Source: Cupriavidus sp. MP-37 (GTDB lineage: Bacteria > Pseudomonadota > Gammaproteobacteria > Burkholderiales > Burkholderiaceae). Taken from it: a stretch of 64,000 bases of DNA. Below the pieces are notes generated by a model that had not been told where the DNA came from, made no database searches, and saw nothing but the letters and a program-made list of their open reading frames with translations. The stretch spans positions 2,170,001-2,234,000 of the forward strand of contig NZ_CP085345.1 in NCBI RefSeq assembly GCF_020618415.1, written 5' to 3'. The position numbers were made by a program, and so were the translations under genes. Shown piece by piece: positions 9,168 to 18,125 of the stretch (the stretch's first letter is position 1; every line of letters starts with the position of its first letter).

Positions 9168-10094
9168 ATGACCCATCCCGTGGTTGCGTGCCCCGGCCAT
9201 CCGGTCCTGGAGCGTATCCCGACGCGGCCGGCGGAGGTCGGCGAAGGCCTGGTTATTCACCGTGCCTTGCCGAACCGGCAGCGGCGCATGGTCGGCGCCT
9301 GGTGCTTCCTTGACCACGCCGGGCCCATCCAATTCCCCGATGGCGACGGGTTGAAGGTCGGGCCGCATCCGCATATCGGCCTGCAGACCTTTACCTGGAT
9401 GATCGAAGGCGAAGTGCTGCACCGCGACAGCCTGGGCTATGAGCAGGTGGTCAGGCCCGGGCAGGTCAACCTGATGACGGCGGGCAACGGCATTGCCCAT
9501 GCAGAGCATTCGATTGGCGCCGGCGGACGCCTGCATGCCGCCCAGCTCTGGATTGCCTTGCCGGACGACAAGCGGCACATGGCGCCGTCGTTCCAGAACT
9601 ATCCGGATCTGCCACGCCTGGTGTCGGGCGGATTTGGCATCACGGTCCTGGCCGGGACGGCGTTCGGCCAGACCTCTCCGGTGGCGGTGCATTCCCCGCT
9701 GGTCGGGATGGACCTTGCAACCGGGCAGGCTGCCAGCACGGCTGTTCCTGCCGATCCGGCGTTCGAATACGCGGCGCTTACGCTGCGCGGCGAGGCGGTC
9801 GTGGAGGGGGAGGTGCTGGGTCCCGACACGCTGCTTTATCTCGGCGCAGGGCGGCAGCAGATTTCCGTGCGCAGCGACGGCCCGGCCGACCTGCTGCTGA
9901 TCGGCGGAGTCCCGTTCGCAGAGGACATTGTGCTGTGGTGGAACTTCGTGGCGCGCAGTACGGCCGAGATCGAGGCCGCCACGCGTGACTGGAACGGTGG
10001 CGCCAGCCGTTTTGGCGAGGTTGCCGGGGATGTCGGTGCGCGCCTGGTTGCGCCTGATATGAGCGGCATGCACCTCAAGCCTCAGCGGCGCTAA
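9168..10094 (+). CDS. Pirin family protein
   Basis: A 308-residue bicupin. The iron site of pirin is intact: His67 and His69 in GPHPHIGLQTFTW, and His111 and Glu113 in IAHAEHS. The C-terminal cupin (about 180-290) has the usual LLLIGGVPFAEDIVLWWNFVARS motif. Bacterial pirins include quercetinases and regulators that bind metabolic enzymes; the specific role cannot be read from sequence. The start is preceded by GGCAAGGAGTTCCCAC, a good ribosome site. It converges on a LysR gene and is divergent from the efflux operon. Confidence 0.92.
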   Translation: MTHPVVACPGHPVLERIPTRPAEVGEGLVIHRALPNRQRRMVGAWCFLDHAGPIQFPDGDGLKVGPHPHIGLQTFTWMIEGEVLHRDSLGYEQVVRPGQVNLMTAGNGIAHAEHSIGAGGRLHAAQLWIALPDDKRHMAPSFQNYPDLPRLVSGGFGITVLAGTAFGQTSPVAVHSPLVGMDLATGQAASTAVPADPAFEYAALTLRGEAVVEGEVLGPDTLLYLGAGRQQISVRSDGPADLLLIGGVPFAEDIVLWWNFVARSTAEIEAATRDWNGGASRFGEVAGDVGARLVAPDMSGMHLKPQRR

Positions 10095-10152
10095 GGTCGC
10101 GGGTATGTGGCCGCACGCGAGTGGGTGCCCCGGTTGGCGCCGCGGTGACGGT

Positions 10153-11106
10153 TCAAACCGGTGGCGCCGGCGCCAGCGCGCCGATGCCGTGCGAGCCTGA
10201 CTCCCACGGCGGCGGCGACATCGCTTGCTGCAGGAACTGGATCAGCGTGCGGATTTTCTGCGAGGTGAAGGCCGTTTTCGGATAGACCGCAAAGATGCCA
10301 TCATCGACAGGTGGCACTTCGGGCAACACCGGAATCAGCCGGCCTGCGACCAGGTCCGGCGCCACGATAAACAGCGGCAGCACCGCGAGGCCATGGCCTG
10401 CCACCACTGCATCGCGTAGCACCTCTCCGTTATTGGCGGTAAAGGGGCCGCGCGGCGTGAGAATCTTCGGTGCAGCGTGGGGCGTCGTGCCGCGGAAGGC
10501 CCAGATCTGGCCAGGCAGCGAATTGCTGTAGGACAAGCAGTCGTACCGAGGGATGTCGTCGATGCTTTCCGGCAGGCCGTTTTGCCGAGCATAGTCCGGG
10601 CTGCAGCAGACGACACGCCGACTGGCGGCCAGCTTGCGCGCGATCAGCGCGCTGTCAGATAGCCGCGTAATGCGGATGGCCACGTCGTAGCGCTCATAGC
10701 CCGTATCGACCAGCCGGTCGTCCAGCTCCATGATGACGTGAAGGCGCTGGTGCGACTTGGCGAAGCGGGCGATCAGGGGAGACAGCCACAGCGTGCCGAA
10801 GCTCATCGGCGCGAGGATGCGCAGTTCCCCGCAGAGCTCTTGCGAGAATTTCGAGACGTTCTCCGCAGCCTGGGTCAGCTGCGCCATCGCGGCGCGCGCC
10901 TGGTCGTAGAACTGACGGCCGCTTTCAGTCGGCTGCACGCGCCGGGTGGAGCGCTGCAGCAAGGTAGCGCCCAGGCTGCGCTCGAGGTCGCTGATGCGCT
11001 TGCTGACAACGGATTTGGACAGCGACATGTGGCGCGCGGCAGCACTGACGCTGCTCAGTTCAACGACCAGAAGGTACGCCTCAATATCCTCGGTTCGGAG
11101 TTGCAT
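10153..11106 (-). CDS. LysR-family transcriptional regulator
   Basis: A 317-residue LTTR. The winged HTH is at the N-terminus (about residues 5-62: EDIEAYLLVVELSSVSAAAR, then SVVSKRISDLERSLGATLLQR), followed by the linker helix and an effector-binding domain (about 90-295) typical of the CrgA/DmlR group that often controls pirin, quinone reductase or OsmC genes. It lies tail-to-tail with the pirin gene and upstream, on the opposite strand, of an osmC remnant and an FMN reductase. One of those is the likely target, by the common divergent layout. Confidence 0.9.
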   Translation of the reverse strand: MQLRTEDIEAYLLVVELSSVSAAARHMSLSKSVVSKRISDLERSLGATLLQRSTRRVQPTESGRQFYDQARAAMAQLTQAAENVSKFSQELCGELRILAPMSFGTLWLSPLIARFAKSHQRLHVIMELDDRLVDTGYERYDVAIRITRLSDSALIARKLAASRRVVCCSPDYARQNGLPESIDDIPRYDCLSYSNSLPGQIWAFRGTTPHAAPKILTPRGPFTANNGEVLRDAVVAGHGLAVLPLFIVAPDLVAGRLIPVLPEVPPVDDGIFAVYPKTAFTSQKIRTLIQFLQQAMSPPPWESGSHGIGALAPAPPV

Positions 11107-11357
11107 GCCAGATCTCGAGAACTTTTCATTGGGGCGACAGCATACTGAATCGGATGGGGGCGGTGCAATGATGGATGACCCGCGCGGGCTTTATCAGCCA
11201 CCAGAACGGAATGCCATCACCAAACGCGATGGCATCCTCACCATTGATTGCTTTACGCCGCTCGCGGGCCATGGCAGGCTCAATCGGCATGCCCGCACAA
11301 AGAGCGCCGCAAAAACCCATTTTCCAAGGCGTCTTTGCCTTCAGCATTTCCCCGACC

Positions 11358-11483
11358 AAACGCTCCCTGACCGGGGCGCTGCGTACCGAGCAGCAAAAGC
11401 GGCTGCTGCAGATTGCCGATGCATGTCCGGTGCACAAGCTGCTGACGGGCGAAGTCCGCATTGATACGCACCTTGCCACGTAG
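11358..11483 (+). pseudogene. Remnant of an OsmC-family peroxiredoxin-like gene (3' end)
   Basis: The translated stretch ALRTEQQKRLLQIADACPVH, followed by a KLLTGEVRIDTHLA-type ending, is very close to the C-terminus of OsmC-family proteins, including the resolving-cysteine region ACPVHK. Upstream, where the N-terminal two thirds should be, the reading frame (from 11175) encodes unrelated low-complexity sequence and no OsmC-like strand with the first cysteine is visible. I therefore call a decayed gene with only the last ~40 codons left. The remainder of 11107-11564 should hold the promoters of the LysR gene and the downstream FMN reductase. Confidence 0.6.
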
Positions 11484-11564
11484 CATTTCTGCGACGCCCG
11501 TCGAGATCATGCTGGATAATAGGTAAGTCGCACCTTTTCAGCTTTGTGAACGGAGGCATGATCG

Positions 11565-12131
11565 ATGATCAAAATCCTTGGAATTTCCGGCAGCCTGCGT
11601 GCGCAGTCGTACAACACCGCATTGCTGCGCGCGGCACAGGCGGACGCTGGTCCGGAGACTCGCTTTGACATCGCCACCCTGCATGGCATCCCGCTATACG
11701 ATGGCGATCTGGAGGAGCGTGAAGGCTTGCCAGCCGCGGTCGTGGACCTGCGCAAACAAGTCATGGCGAGCGATGGCTTAATCTTCGCCACGCCCGAGTA
11801 CAACAATGGCATTCCCGGCGTCTTCAAGAACGCCATCGACTGGCTCTCGCGGCCCCCGAGCGATATTCCCGCGGTCTTCGGCAATCGCCCGGTAGCGGTC
11901 ATCGGTGCTTCTGCCGGCGGCTTCGGCACGGTGCTGGCGCAGAATGACTGGCTGCCGGTGCTGAAAACCCTGGGCACGCGCCACTATAGCGGCGGCCGTT
12001 TGCTGGTTGCGCGTGCTGGCCAGGTTTTCAATGCGCAAGGCGAGCTCACCGATGCCGACCTGCAGGCGCGGCTGAGGGCGTTCGTCGCAGGCTTCGTGGC
12101 GTTTGTGGAAGAAAGCACGCGCACTAGCTAA
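11565..12131 (+). CDS. NADPH-dependent FMN reductase
   Basis: A 188-residue flavodoxin-fold protein. It has the FMN phosphate loop GSLRAQSYNTALLRAA at residues 9-24 and the PEYNNGIPGVFKNAIDWLSR motif typical of the NADPH_red family (ChrR/YieF/AzoR-like quinone and chromate reductases). These cytoplasmic dimeric enzymes perform two-electron reduction of quinones, azo compounds or chromate and limit redox cycling. The start follows TGAACGGAGGCATGATCG, where GGAGG gives the ribosome site. It lies in a redox-gene neighbourhood (pirin, LysR, OsmC remnant). Confidence 0.92.
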   Translation: MIKILGISGSLRAQSYNTALLRAAQADAGPETRFDIATLHGIPLYDGDLEEREGLPAAVVDLRKQVMASDGLIFATPEYNNGIPGVFKNAIDWLSRPPSDIPAVFGNRPVAVIGASAGGFGTVLAQNDWLPVLKTLGTRHYSGGRLLVARAGQVFNAQGELTDADLQARLRAFVAGFVAFVEESTRTS

Positions 12132-12457
12132 GCTGGAGCGCGAGGTGGCGCCGCAGCAGCTGCACCATCCGCAGGCCGATATTGCAAGCCGCCATAATCC
12201 GCAATGGCGGCTACCTACGCGGCAATCATGGCGCTTGACGGCCGGCTACCGCTGGGCGGAAGAAACCACAGCGAGCGGAGACAGGAACGGATATGTTTGG
12301 GGCGGTCGCGTACGTGCGCAATGCCGGCCTGAATTTCGCAGCGCTGGCGACCCTTGCTGCCGGCGCGCGCAGCCAGACCGGGGTGGCGCTTGGCATGCGG
12401 CACAACGACCACGCCAGGACCCCGCCGGACTGAACCGTTACGCTCCCCGTGCTGGGT
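12132..12457. other. Intergenic region without a convincing gene
   Basis: About 325 bp separate the FMN reductase from the convergent amino-acid permease. A 46-codon frame at 12293-12433 (starting MFGAVAYVRNAGLNFAALAT) has a plausible GGAACGG upstream but no recognisable homology and no other support. No terminator hairpin with a T-tract was seen. Confidence 0.3.
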
Positions 12458-13855
12458 CTAACCGGCACCACCGTGCAACACAGCATTGCGCCGCGCATAG
12501 GCAAAGTAGATCACCAGCCCCAGCACCAGCCACACCAGGAAGGCGGCCCAGGTCAGCGCCTGCAGGTGTGCCATCAGAAACAGGCAGAAGCCGATCGACA
12601 GCAGCGGCACCACCGGCACGCCCGGGCAGCGGAACGCGCGCGGCAGTTCGGGCCGGGTCTTGCGCAGCACCAGCACCGCCACCGAGATCAGCGTAAAGGC
12701 GGCCAGCGTGCCGATATTGATCAGCTCCGCCAGCACCTTCAGGGGCACGAAGGCGGCAATCGCGGCAAACACCACACCGACGGTCCAGGTGGCGAAATAC
12801 GGCGTGGCATGGACCGGATGCACCGACGACAGCCGCTCGGGCAGTAACCCGTCGCGCGACATCGCAAAGATCACGCGGGTCTGGCCGTAGGTCATCACCA
12901 GGATCACCGTGGTCATGCCCAGGATTGCGCCCAGGTCGACAAAGCCCGCCACCCAGTTCTGCCCGGCAAACTGCAGCGCCAGCGACACCGGATGGTCGAC
13001 GCCGGCGAACTTCGCGAACGGCACGATGCCGGTCATGATCGCCGCCACCACCACATACAGCACCGTGCACACCGCGAGCGAGCCGATGATGCCGATCGGC
13101 AGGTCGCGGCGCGGGTTGCGCACTTCTTCCGCGGCCGAGGTCACGGCATCGAAGCCGATGAAGGCGAAGAACACCAGCGCCGCCGCATTGAAGATGCCGG
13201 TAAAGCCGAACGGTGCGAACGGCTGCCAGTTGGCCGGCTGCACGTGCCACACGCCCACCGCGATAAACAGCAGCACCACGCCGATCTTCACTGCCACCAT
13301 CAGGTTGTTGACGCGCGCGGACTCGCGCACGCCGTAGGACACCACCCAGGTGATGGCCAGCATGATCAGGCACGCCGGCAGGTTCAGCACGGTGTGCACG
13401 CCCGGCACCGAACCCGGCGCCGCGCTCAGCGCCGCCGGCAGCTTCATGCCGAAGCCCGCCATCAGCGACTGGAAATAGCCCGACCAGCCCACCGACACCG
13501 CCGACGTCGCCAGCCCGTATTCGAGCAGCAGGTCCCAGCCGATCATCCATGCGACGATCTCGCCCAGCGTGGCATAGCTGTAGGTATAGATCGAGCCCGA
13601 CACCGGGATCGCCGAGGCGAACTCCGCGTAGCACAGCGCGGCAAAGCCGCACGCCAGCGCAGCGATCACGAACGACACCGTCAGCGCCGGCCCGGCGGTC
13701 AACGCGCCGGTGCCGGTCAGCACGAAGATGCCGGTGCCGATGATGGCGCCGATGCCCATCAGCACCAGGTCGACCGGACCCAGCACCTTCCTCAGGCTGG
13801 CGACGTGCCTCTGCGCCAGCATGGCGTCAATGTCCTTGGTTCGGAACAAGCTCAT
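12458..13855 (-). CDS. APC-family amino acid permease
   Basis: The start at 13855 (MSLFRTKDIDAMLAQRHVAS), with an AGGAGATCCCTAT site just upstream, gives 465 residues with 12 predicted membrane helices. The first helix carries the APC substrate motif GIGAIIGTGIFVLTG. The sequence looks like the cationic amino-acid transporter branch (YhdG/CAT type: AEEVRNPRRDLPIGI, QTRVIFAMSRDGLLP). It would import an amino acid with protons across the inner membrane. It lies beside ilvE on the same strand, but a 268-bp gap argues against one operon. The substrate is not resolved. Confidence 0.88.
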   Translation of the reverse strand: MSLFRTKDIDAMLAQRHVASLRKVLGPVDLVLMGIGAIIGTGIFVLTGTGALTAGPALTVSFVIAALACGFAALCYAEFASAIPVSGSIYTYSYATLGEIVAWMIGWDLLLEYGLATSAVSVGWSGYFQSLMAGFGMKLPAALSAAPGSVPGVHTVLNLPACLIMLAITWVVSYGVRESARVNNLMVAVKIGVVLLFIAVGVWHVQPANWQPFAPFGFTGIFNAAALVFFAFIGFDAVTSAAEEVRNPRRDLPIGIIGSLAVCTVLYVVVAAIMTGIVPFAKFAGVDHPVSLALQFAGQNWVAGFVDLGAILGMTTVILVMTYGQTRVIFAMSRDGLLPERLSSVHPVHATPYFATWTVGVVFAAIAAFVPLKVLAELINIGTLAAFTLISVAVLVLRKTRPELPRAFRCPGVPVVPLLSIGFCLFLMAHLQALTWAAFLVWLVLGLVIYFAYARRNAVLHGGAG

Positions 13856-14123
13856 ATAGGGATCTCCTGCATGGGTTATGCCGCGCGCTCGCACGTCTGC
13901 GCGCCGGAGATGGCGGCGAGGCATGCGGTGCGATGGCATTCGGGACACGTGCCGTCGGGTAGACGGCACGGGCTTGCCGGCACGCAGGTCGCGCGCCGGT
14001 CCCGGTAATTTTTGGGGAGTTGCCCAGGCCGCTCAGGCGGCAGGGACGGGCGTCGAGCCAGATCGACGCGGCGAGGGCTGCCCGCCGATTCCTTGCTCGC
14101 CGCCAGAGTCGATCACGCCGGTT

Positions 14124-15218
14124 TCATTCGACGTGATGCACCCATCCGAACGGGTCGGCGATGCTGCCGCGCTGGATGCCGGTCAGCAAGGAACGAAGCC
14201 GTTGCGTGACTTCACCTTCGCCGCCGTTGCCGATCGTGAATTCCCCGCCGGCGTGACGCACCTGCCCGATGGCGGTGACTACCGCGGCCGTGCCGCAGGC
14301 GAACGTTTCCTTGACCCGGCCACTGGCCGCATCGGCGCGCCACGACGCGAAGTCGTATGGCGTTTCGTCGACCGGAATCCCCTCGTGCCGCGCCAGTTCG
14401 ATGATCGAAGCACGGGTAATGCCCGGCAGGATCGTCCCTTTCAGGGGCGGCGTGCGCAGCGAGCCGTCGTCCATCACGAAAAACACATTCATGCCGCCGA
14501 GCTCTTCGATCCAGCGGTGCTCGGCAGCGTCAAGGAACACGACCTGGTCGCAGCCCTTGGCCGCGGCCTCGGTCTGTGCGATCAGGCTGGCGGCGTAATT
14601 GCCGCCGCATTTGGCGGCGCCGGTGCCTCCCGAAGCCGCACGGGTGTATTGATCCGATACCCACACGGTCACCGCCGACTTGCCAGGCTTGAAATACGGG
14701 CCTACCGGACAAGCGATCACGCAGAATATGTATTCGGCCGCGGCCCGCACCCCGAGAAAACTCTCCGAGGCGAACATGAACGGCCGCAGATAGAGGCTAC
14801 CCTGGCTGCCCGGAATCCAGGCGCGGTCAATATCGACCAGCGCTTCCACGGCTTGCAGGAATGTGGCCTCGGGCAGGTCCGCCATCGACATGCGCGCCGC
14901 GGAGGCGCGAAAACGCCTTGCATTCTCCTGAGGTCGGAACAGCGAGATCTTGCCGTTCTCGCCACGGTATGCCTTCATGCCTTCGAAGATCTCCTGTGCG
15001 TAATGCAGGACTGCGCAGGCGGGATCGATCTGGAAAGGACGGCGTGCTTCGACCTTGGCGTCATGCCAGCCGCGACCTTCGGTCCAGCGGATCGTGACCA
15101 TGTGATCCGTGAAAACGCGACCGAAGCTGGGGTTTTCCAGCCTGGCGGCGATCTGATCGGCGGGGGTGGGGCCGGGATGAGGCTCCGTAACGAACTGCAA
15201 TGGATTGTCGGTGCTCAT
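14124..15218 (-). CDS. ilvE: Branched-chain amino acid aminotransferase
   Basis: A 364-residue class IV PLP aminotransferase of the long BCAT type. The catalytic lysine is Lys203 in GTGAAKCGGNYAAS. Other family motifs are ALHYAQ-type HYAQEIFEGMKAYR at 72-85 and EELGGMNVFFV. The enzyme interconverts leucine, isoleucine and valine with their 2-oxo acids, using glutamate, in the cytoplasm. The gene is monocistronic in appearance, divergent from a patatin gene, with a 336-bp region between them. The ATG at 15218 fits the family length; no strong Shine-Dalgarno is visible. Confidence 0.93.
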   Translation of the reverse strand: MSTDNPLQFVTEPHPGPTPADQIAARLENPSFGRVFTDHMVTIRWTEGRGWHDAKVEARRPFQIDPACAVLHYAQEIFEGMKAYRGENGKISLFRPQENARRFRASAARMSMADLPEATFLQAVEALVDIDRAWIPGSQGSLYLRPFMFASESFLGVRAAAEYIFCVIACPVGPYFKPGKSAVTVWVSDQYTRAASGGTGAAKCGGNYAASLIAQTEAAAKGCDQVVFLDAAEHRWIEELGGMNVFFVMDDGSLRTPPLKGTILPGITRASIIELARHEGIPVDETPYDFASWRADAASGRVKETFACGTAAVVTAIGQVRHAGGEFTIGNGGEGEVTQRLRSLLTGIQRGSIADPFGWVHHVE

Positions 15219-15554
15219 GCTTCAGTGCTCGGGGGAGGTTGGGCCATATGGCCTGGCCGCCGCGGTAGCGTGACCGGGCGGATGCGCTACAAGGGAGAAC
15301 TGGTCGGCTAAAGCGGGAGTGGCGCGCTATCGCCGCGTTGCGGCTTCGTGCGGGTGGGCGGGCAGGGTGGCATTCACGATGTCTGTCTCCGGATGCTTTT
15401 ATTTGTCTGGAGGAGTGTAAGAAGCGGCCGCAGCGCCGTAAATTCAAGAATTCCAACATCTGGTATCTTCAAAACGAATAACGGGCGACGGGTTTTGATC
15501 GCCAGGAATTGCTGCCTTCCACTTACCGATCTTGCAGGCTGCGCCACCCCAACC
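15219..15554. other. Divergent promoter region between ilvE and the patatin gene
   Basis: About 336 bp without a supported gene. The patatin reading frame stays open upstream to 15348, but those residues lack family character and I see no ribosome site there. The stretch should hold promoters for both genes; no clear operator or leader peptide rich in branched-chain codons was seen. Confidence 0.4.
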
Positions 15555-17027
15555 ATGTCTCATCAAGACCAGATTCTCCTCTGCAAGCGCTGCCTGCCCG
15601 GGCGCTCCGGCAGGCCAGGCAGCGGACGCCGCACTTGGGCATGGGCCGGCCGTGCGCTGATGCTGCTTCTGCTGGCGGGCATCGGTGCCTGCGGGTCGCT
15701 TGCCCACAATGTCCCCCGCAATCAGCCTCAGGCGGCGGATGCCGGCGCAACCGTACCCCTGCGCGAACCTACCGACGTGGTCGGGCCGACTACCATCGCC
15801 ATGGCGTTCTCCGGTGGCGGCACGCGGGCCGCGGCCTTCGCCTTCGGCGCGCTGCAGGGGCTGGACGCCCTGAAACGCCCCGGCGGCGCGTCCTTGCTCG
15901 ACGACGTTGCCTTTGTCAGCAGCGTGTCCGGCGGCTCCCTCACCGCCGCGTACTACGGCCTGCACGGCAAGGACAGCCTGGCGACGTTCCGCTCGGTGCT
16001 GCTCAAGGACGGAGAGGCCCGGCTGCGCTTCAGCCTGCTGAATCCCTTCAACCTTGCGCGCCTCTTTGCCGGAGGACTCAACAATCGGGAAGATCTCCAG
16101 GCATGGCTGGACCAGGACGTCTTCAAGGGCGCCACGTACGCCGACATGTTCCGCCGCGGCAAGCCGCTGGTGTGGATCAACGCCACCAACGTCTATTACC
16201 GGGTCGCGTTTCCGTTCAGCCAGCTGGCATTCGATGCGCTTTGCAGCGATCTCGCGAGCTTTCCCGTCTCCGAGGCCGTCGCCGCCTCCATGGCGGTGCC
16301 GCTGTTCTTCGCGCCCATCGTGCTGGAAAAGCATCCCGACGCATGCCGCGCGCCGCTGCCCAGCCTCGACCACGCCCAGGCGCCGGGTCAATCGCTGCTG
16401 CTTGGCGCGCTGGCGGTCGCGGTGCGCGGCCACCGGGATCTGTCGAAGGGCAAGTACATCAAGCTGGTCGACGGTGGTGTGACGGACAACTATGGCCTGG
16501 CCACCATTTTCCAGTCCCGACTGCTGCTGGGCACGCCTTACGGACCCATGAGCGAGAACGACGCGATCAAGGTGCGGCGGCTGCTGTTCGTCGTGGTGGA
16601 CGCGGGCCAGGGGCCGCGTGGCGACTGGAACCAGAGCCAGGACGGCCCGTCGGGAATCGAAGTCGCCAACGCCTCGATCGACGCGGCCATGGCCACCAAC
16701 GTGCGCATGAGCTATGACGCCTTCGTCCCGATGATGCGCCAGTGGCGCAACGACCTCGTCGCGTACCGGTGCGCGATGCCGTTTGCCCGGCAGCAGGCGA
16801 TTGCCGAACGCAGTCCAGGCTGGCGCTGCGACGACGTCGAGTTTTTCGTCACACGGCTGGCCTTCGACGCCCTTGACAAGGCGCGCGCTGCAAGCCTGAA
16901 CGAGCTGCCGACCCGGCTTCGGTTGCCCGAGAAGGATGTCGATCGCCTGATCGAAGCGGGCATGGATGCGGTCCTGGGCAACCCGGTGATCCGCGAGTTC
17001 GAGCGCGAAGCCAACGCAGTCCGATAG
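15555..17027 (+). CDS. Patatin-like phospholipase, predicted lipoprotein
   Basis: With the ATG at 15555 the protein has 490 residues. A basic N-region is followed by a hydrophobic core and a lipobox (LLLLAGIGAC), so it is probably anchored in the outer membrane; an ATG at 15660, just before the hydrophobic core, is an alternative start. The patatin domain shows the oxyanion loop FSGGGTRAAAF, the nucleophile elbow SVSGGS (Ser where many members have Gly at the first position) and the catalytic Asp in LVDGGVTDN. Such enzymes are serine-aspartate acyl hydrolases of phospholipids. The neighbours do not define a pathway. Confidence 0.85.
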   Translation: MSHQDQILLCKRCLPGRSGRPGSGRRTWAWAGRALMLLLLAGIGACGSLAHNVPRNQPQAADAGATVPLREPTDVVGPTTIAMAFSGGGTRAAAFAFGALQGLDALKRPGGASLLDDVAFVSSVSGGSLTAAYYGLHGKDSLATFRSVLLKDGEARLRFSLLNPFNLARLFAGGLNNREDLQAWLDQDVFKGATYADMFRRGKPLVWINATNVYYRVAFPFSQLAFDALCSDLASFPVSEAVAASMAVPLFFAPIVLEKHPDACRAPLPSLDHAQAPGQSLLLGALAVAVRGHRDLSKGKYIKLVDGGVTDNYGLATIFQSRLLLGTPYGPMSENDAIKVRRLLFVVVDAGQGPRGDWNQSQDGPSGIEVANASIDAAMATNVRMSYDAFVPMMRQWRNDLVAYRCAMPFARQQAIAERSPGWRCDDVEFFVTRLAFDALDKARAASLNELPTRLRLPEKDVDRLIEAGMDAVLGNPVIREFEREANAVR

Positions 17028-17202
17028 GCGCCGGCGGGAATGCCATCGTGCCGCACGATTGGTGCCGGCGCGGTAACAGTGCGTGTACCGCGGCGGCACT
17101 ACCGGTGCCACCGTCCCACGGCTACGATTTGTTGCAAGCGGTACCCGGGTGACATCGGGCGCGGGTCCGCCGGGCATTCCCGCCATCTCAGCAGGAGAAA
17201 TC

Positions 17203-17682
17203 ATGACGCAACGACTCAACTACTTCCAGCAATCCCCGGAGCTGTCCAAGAAGCTCATGGAGCTCAACAGCCTGTTCCAGGGCACCACCATCGAGCAGCA
17301 CATCCGCGAACTCGTCGAGATTCGTGCGTCGCAGCTCAACGGCTGTGCGTTCTGCGTCGACATGCACATCAAGATGGCAAAGATCCATGGCGAGCGCGAG
17401 CTCCGGCTGCATCACGTGGCGATCTGGCGCGAATCGCCGCTGTTCTCGCCGCGCGAGCGCGCCGCGCTGGCCTGGACCGAGGCCCTGACCCAGCTGCCCG
17501 CGCACGGTGTGCCGGACGATGTCTACGAGCGCGTGCGCACGCAGTATTCCGAGAAGGAGCTGTCCGACCTGACTTTCCTGGTGGGCGCCATCAACACCTG
17601 GAACCGGCTGAACGTAGCGTTCCGCATCGTGCCGGGTTCTTCCGACAAGGCCTTCGGGCTGGACAAGGCCAACCTGGAGTAA
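17203..17682 (+). CDS. AhpD-like carboxymuconolactone decarboxylase family protein
   Basis: The start at 17203 is preceded by GCAGGAGAAATC. The 159-residue helical protein carries the AhpD-type CxxC motif in NGCAFCVDMH plus the nearby catalytic-type acid in EHIRELVEIRAS. This indicates a peroxidase-like alkylhydroperoxidase rather than a true carboxymuconolactone decarboxylase. TIGR-style features (WNRLNVAFR at the C-terminus) are typical of the group that Cupriavidus places in oxidative-stress operons. The stop is 4 bp before the cupin gene, so the two are almost certainly cotranscribed. Confidence 0.9.
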   Translation: MTQRLNYFQQSPELSKKLMELNSLFQGTTIEQHIRELVEIRASQLNGCAFCVDMHIKMAKIHGERELRLHHVAIWRESPLFSPRERAALAWTEALTQLPAHGVPDDVYERVRTQYSEKELSDLTFLVGAINTWNRLNVAFRIVPGSSDKAFGLDKANLE

Positions 17683-17686
17683 TGCC

Positions 17687-18085
17687 ATGAAATGGTCGAT
17701 TGCCATGGCGGCAAGCCTGGCGCTGCTGTCGGCGCCGCTGGCCAACGCCGCGCCGCCGGAGGTGGTGGTCCAGTCGCTGACCACCAAGGCACTGCCCGAC
17801 TACGCGGGCAAGGAAGTCCAGATGATCACGGTCGAGTACCCGCCCGGCGGCTTCGACCCGGTGCACCGCCATGACGCGCATGCGTTCGTCTATGTGCTCG
17901 AAGGCAGCATTGTGATGGGCGTGAAGGGCGGCAAGGAAGTTACGCTGAAGGCGGGCGAGACTTTCTATGAAGGCCCCGACGATCTCCACACCGTCGGCCG
18001 CAATGCCAGCAAGACCAAGCCGGCCAAGTTCGTCGTGTTCCTGCTCAAGAAGCAGGGTGCGCCGATCTTCACCCCGGCGAATTAG
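17687..18085 (+). CDS. Secreted cupin-domain protein
   Basis: A 132-residue protein with a signal peptide (MKWSIAMAASLALLSAPLANA, cleavage after ANA) and one cupin barrel. The metal-binding motif is HRHDAHAFVYVLEG (three His) and the second motif is YEGPDDLHTVGRN. It should reside in the periplasm. It follows the AhpD-like gene after 4 bp, a pairing seen in many proteobacteria; a peroxide- or carbonyl-handling role is plausible but unproven. A helper role for its partner across the inner membrane is unlikely, given the different compartments. Confidence 0.85.
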   Translation: MKWSIAMAASLALLSAPLANAAPPEVVVQSLTTKALPDYAGKEVQMITVEYPPGGFDPVHRHDAHAFVYVLEGSIVMGVKGGKEVTLKAGETFYEGPDDLHTVGRNASKTKPAKFVVFLLKKQGAPIFTPAN

Positions 18086-18125
18086 CGCAGACGTTTCGCT
18101 GAAAGCGCTGATTACGTCGGTGACG

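Noticed and set aside
12293..12433. A 46-codon frame with a plausible ribosome site
   Set aside because: No homology, no conserved context and only moderate site strength; kept as intergenic.
15900..15950. Apparent loss of the first Gly in the patatin nucleophile elbow
   Set aside because: The form SVSGGS seems common in this lipoprotein branch, so it is not strong evidence of inactivation.
15444..17219. A 591-codon minus-strand frame
   Set aside because: Antisense of the patatin gene, which has clear catalytic motifs in the forward direction.
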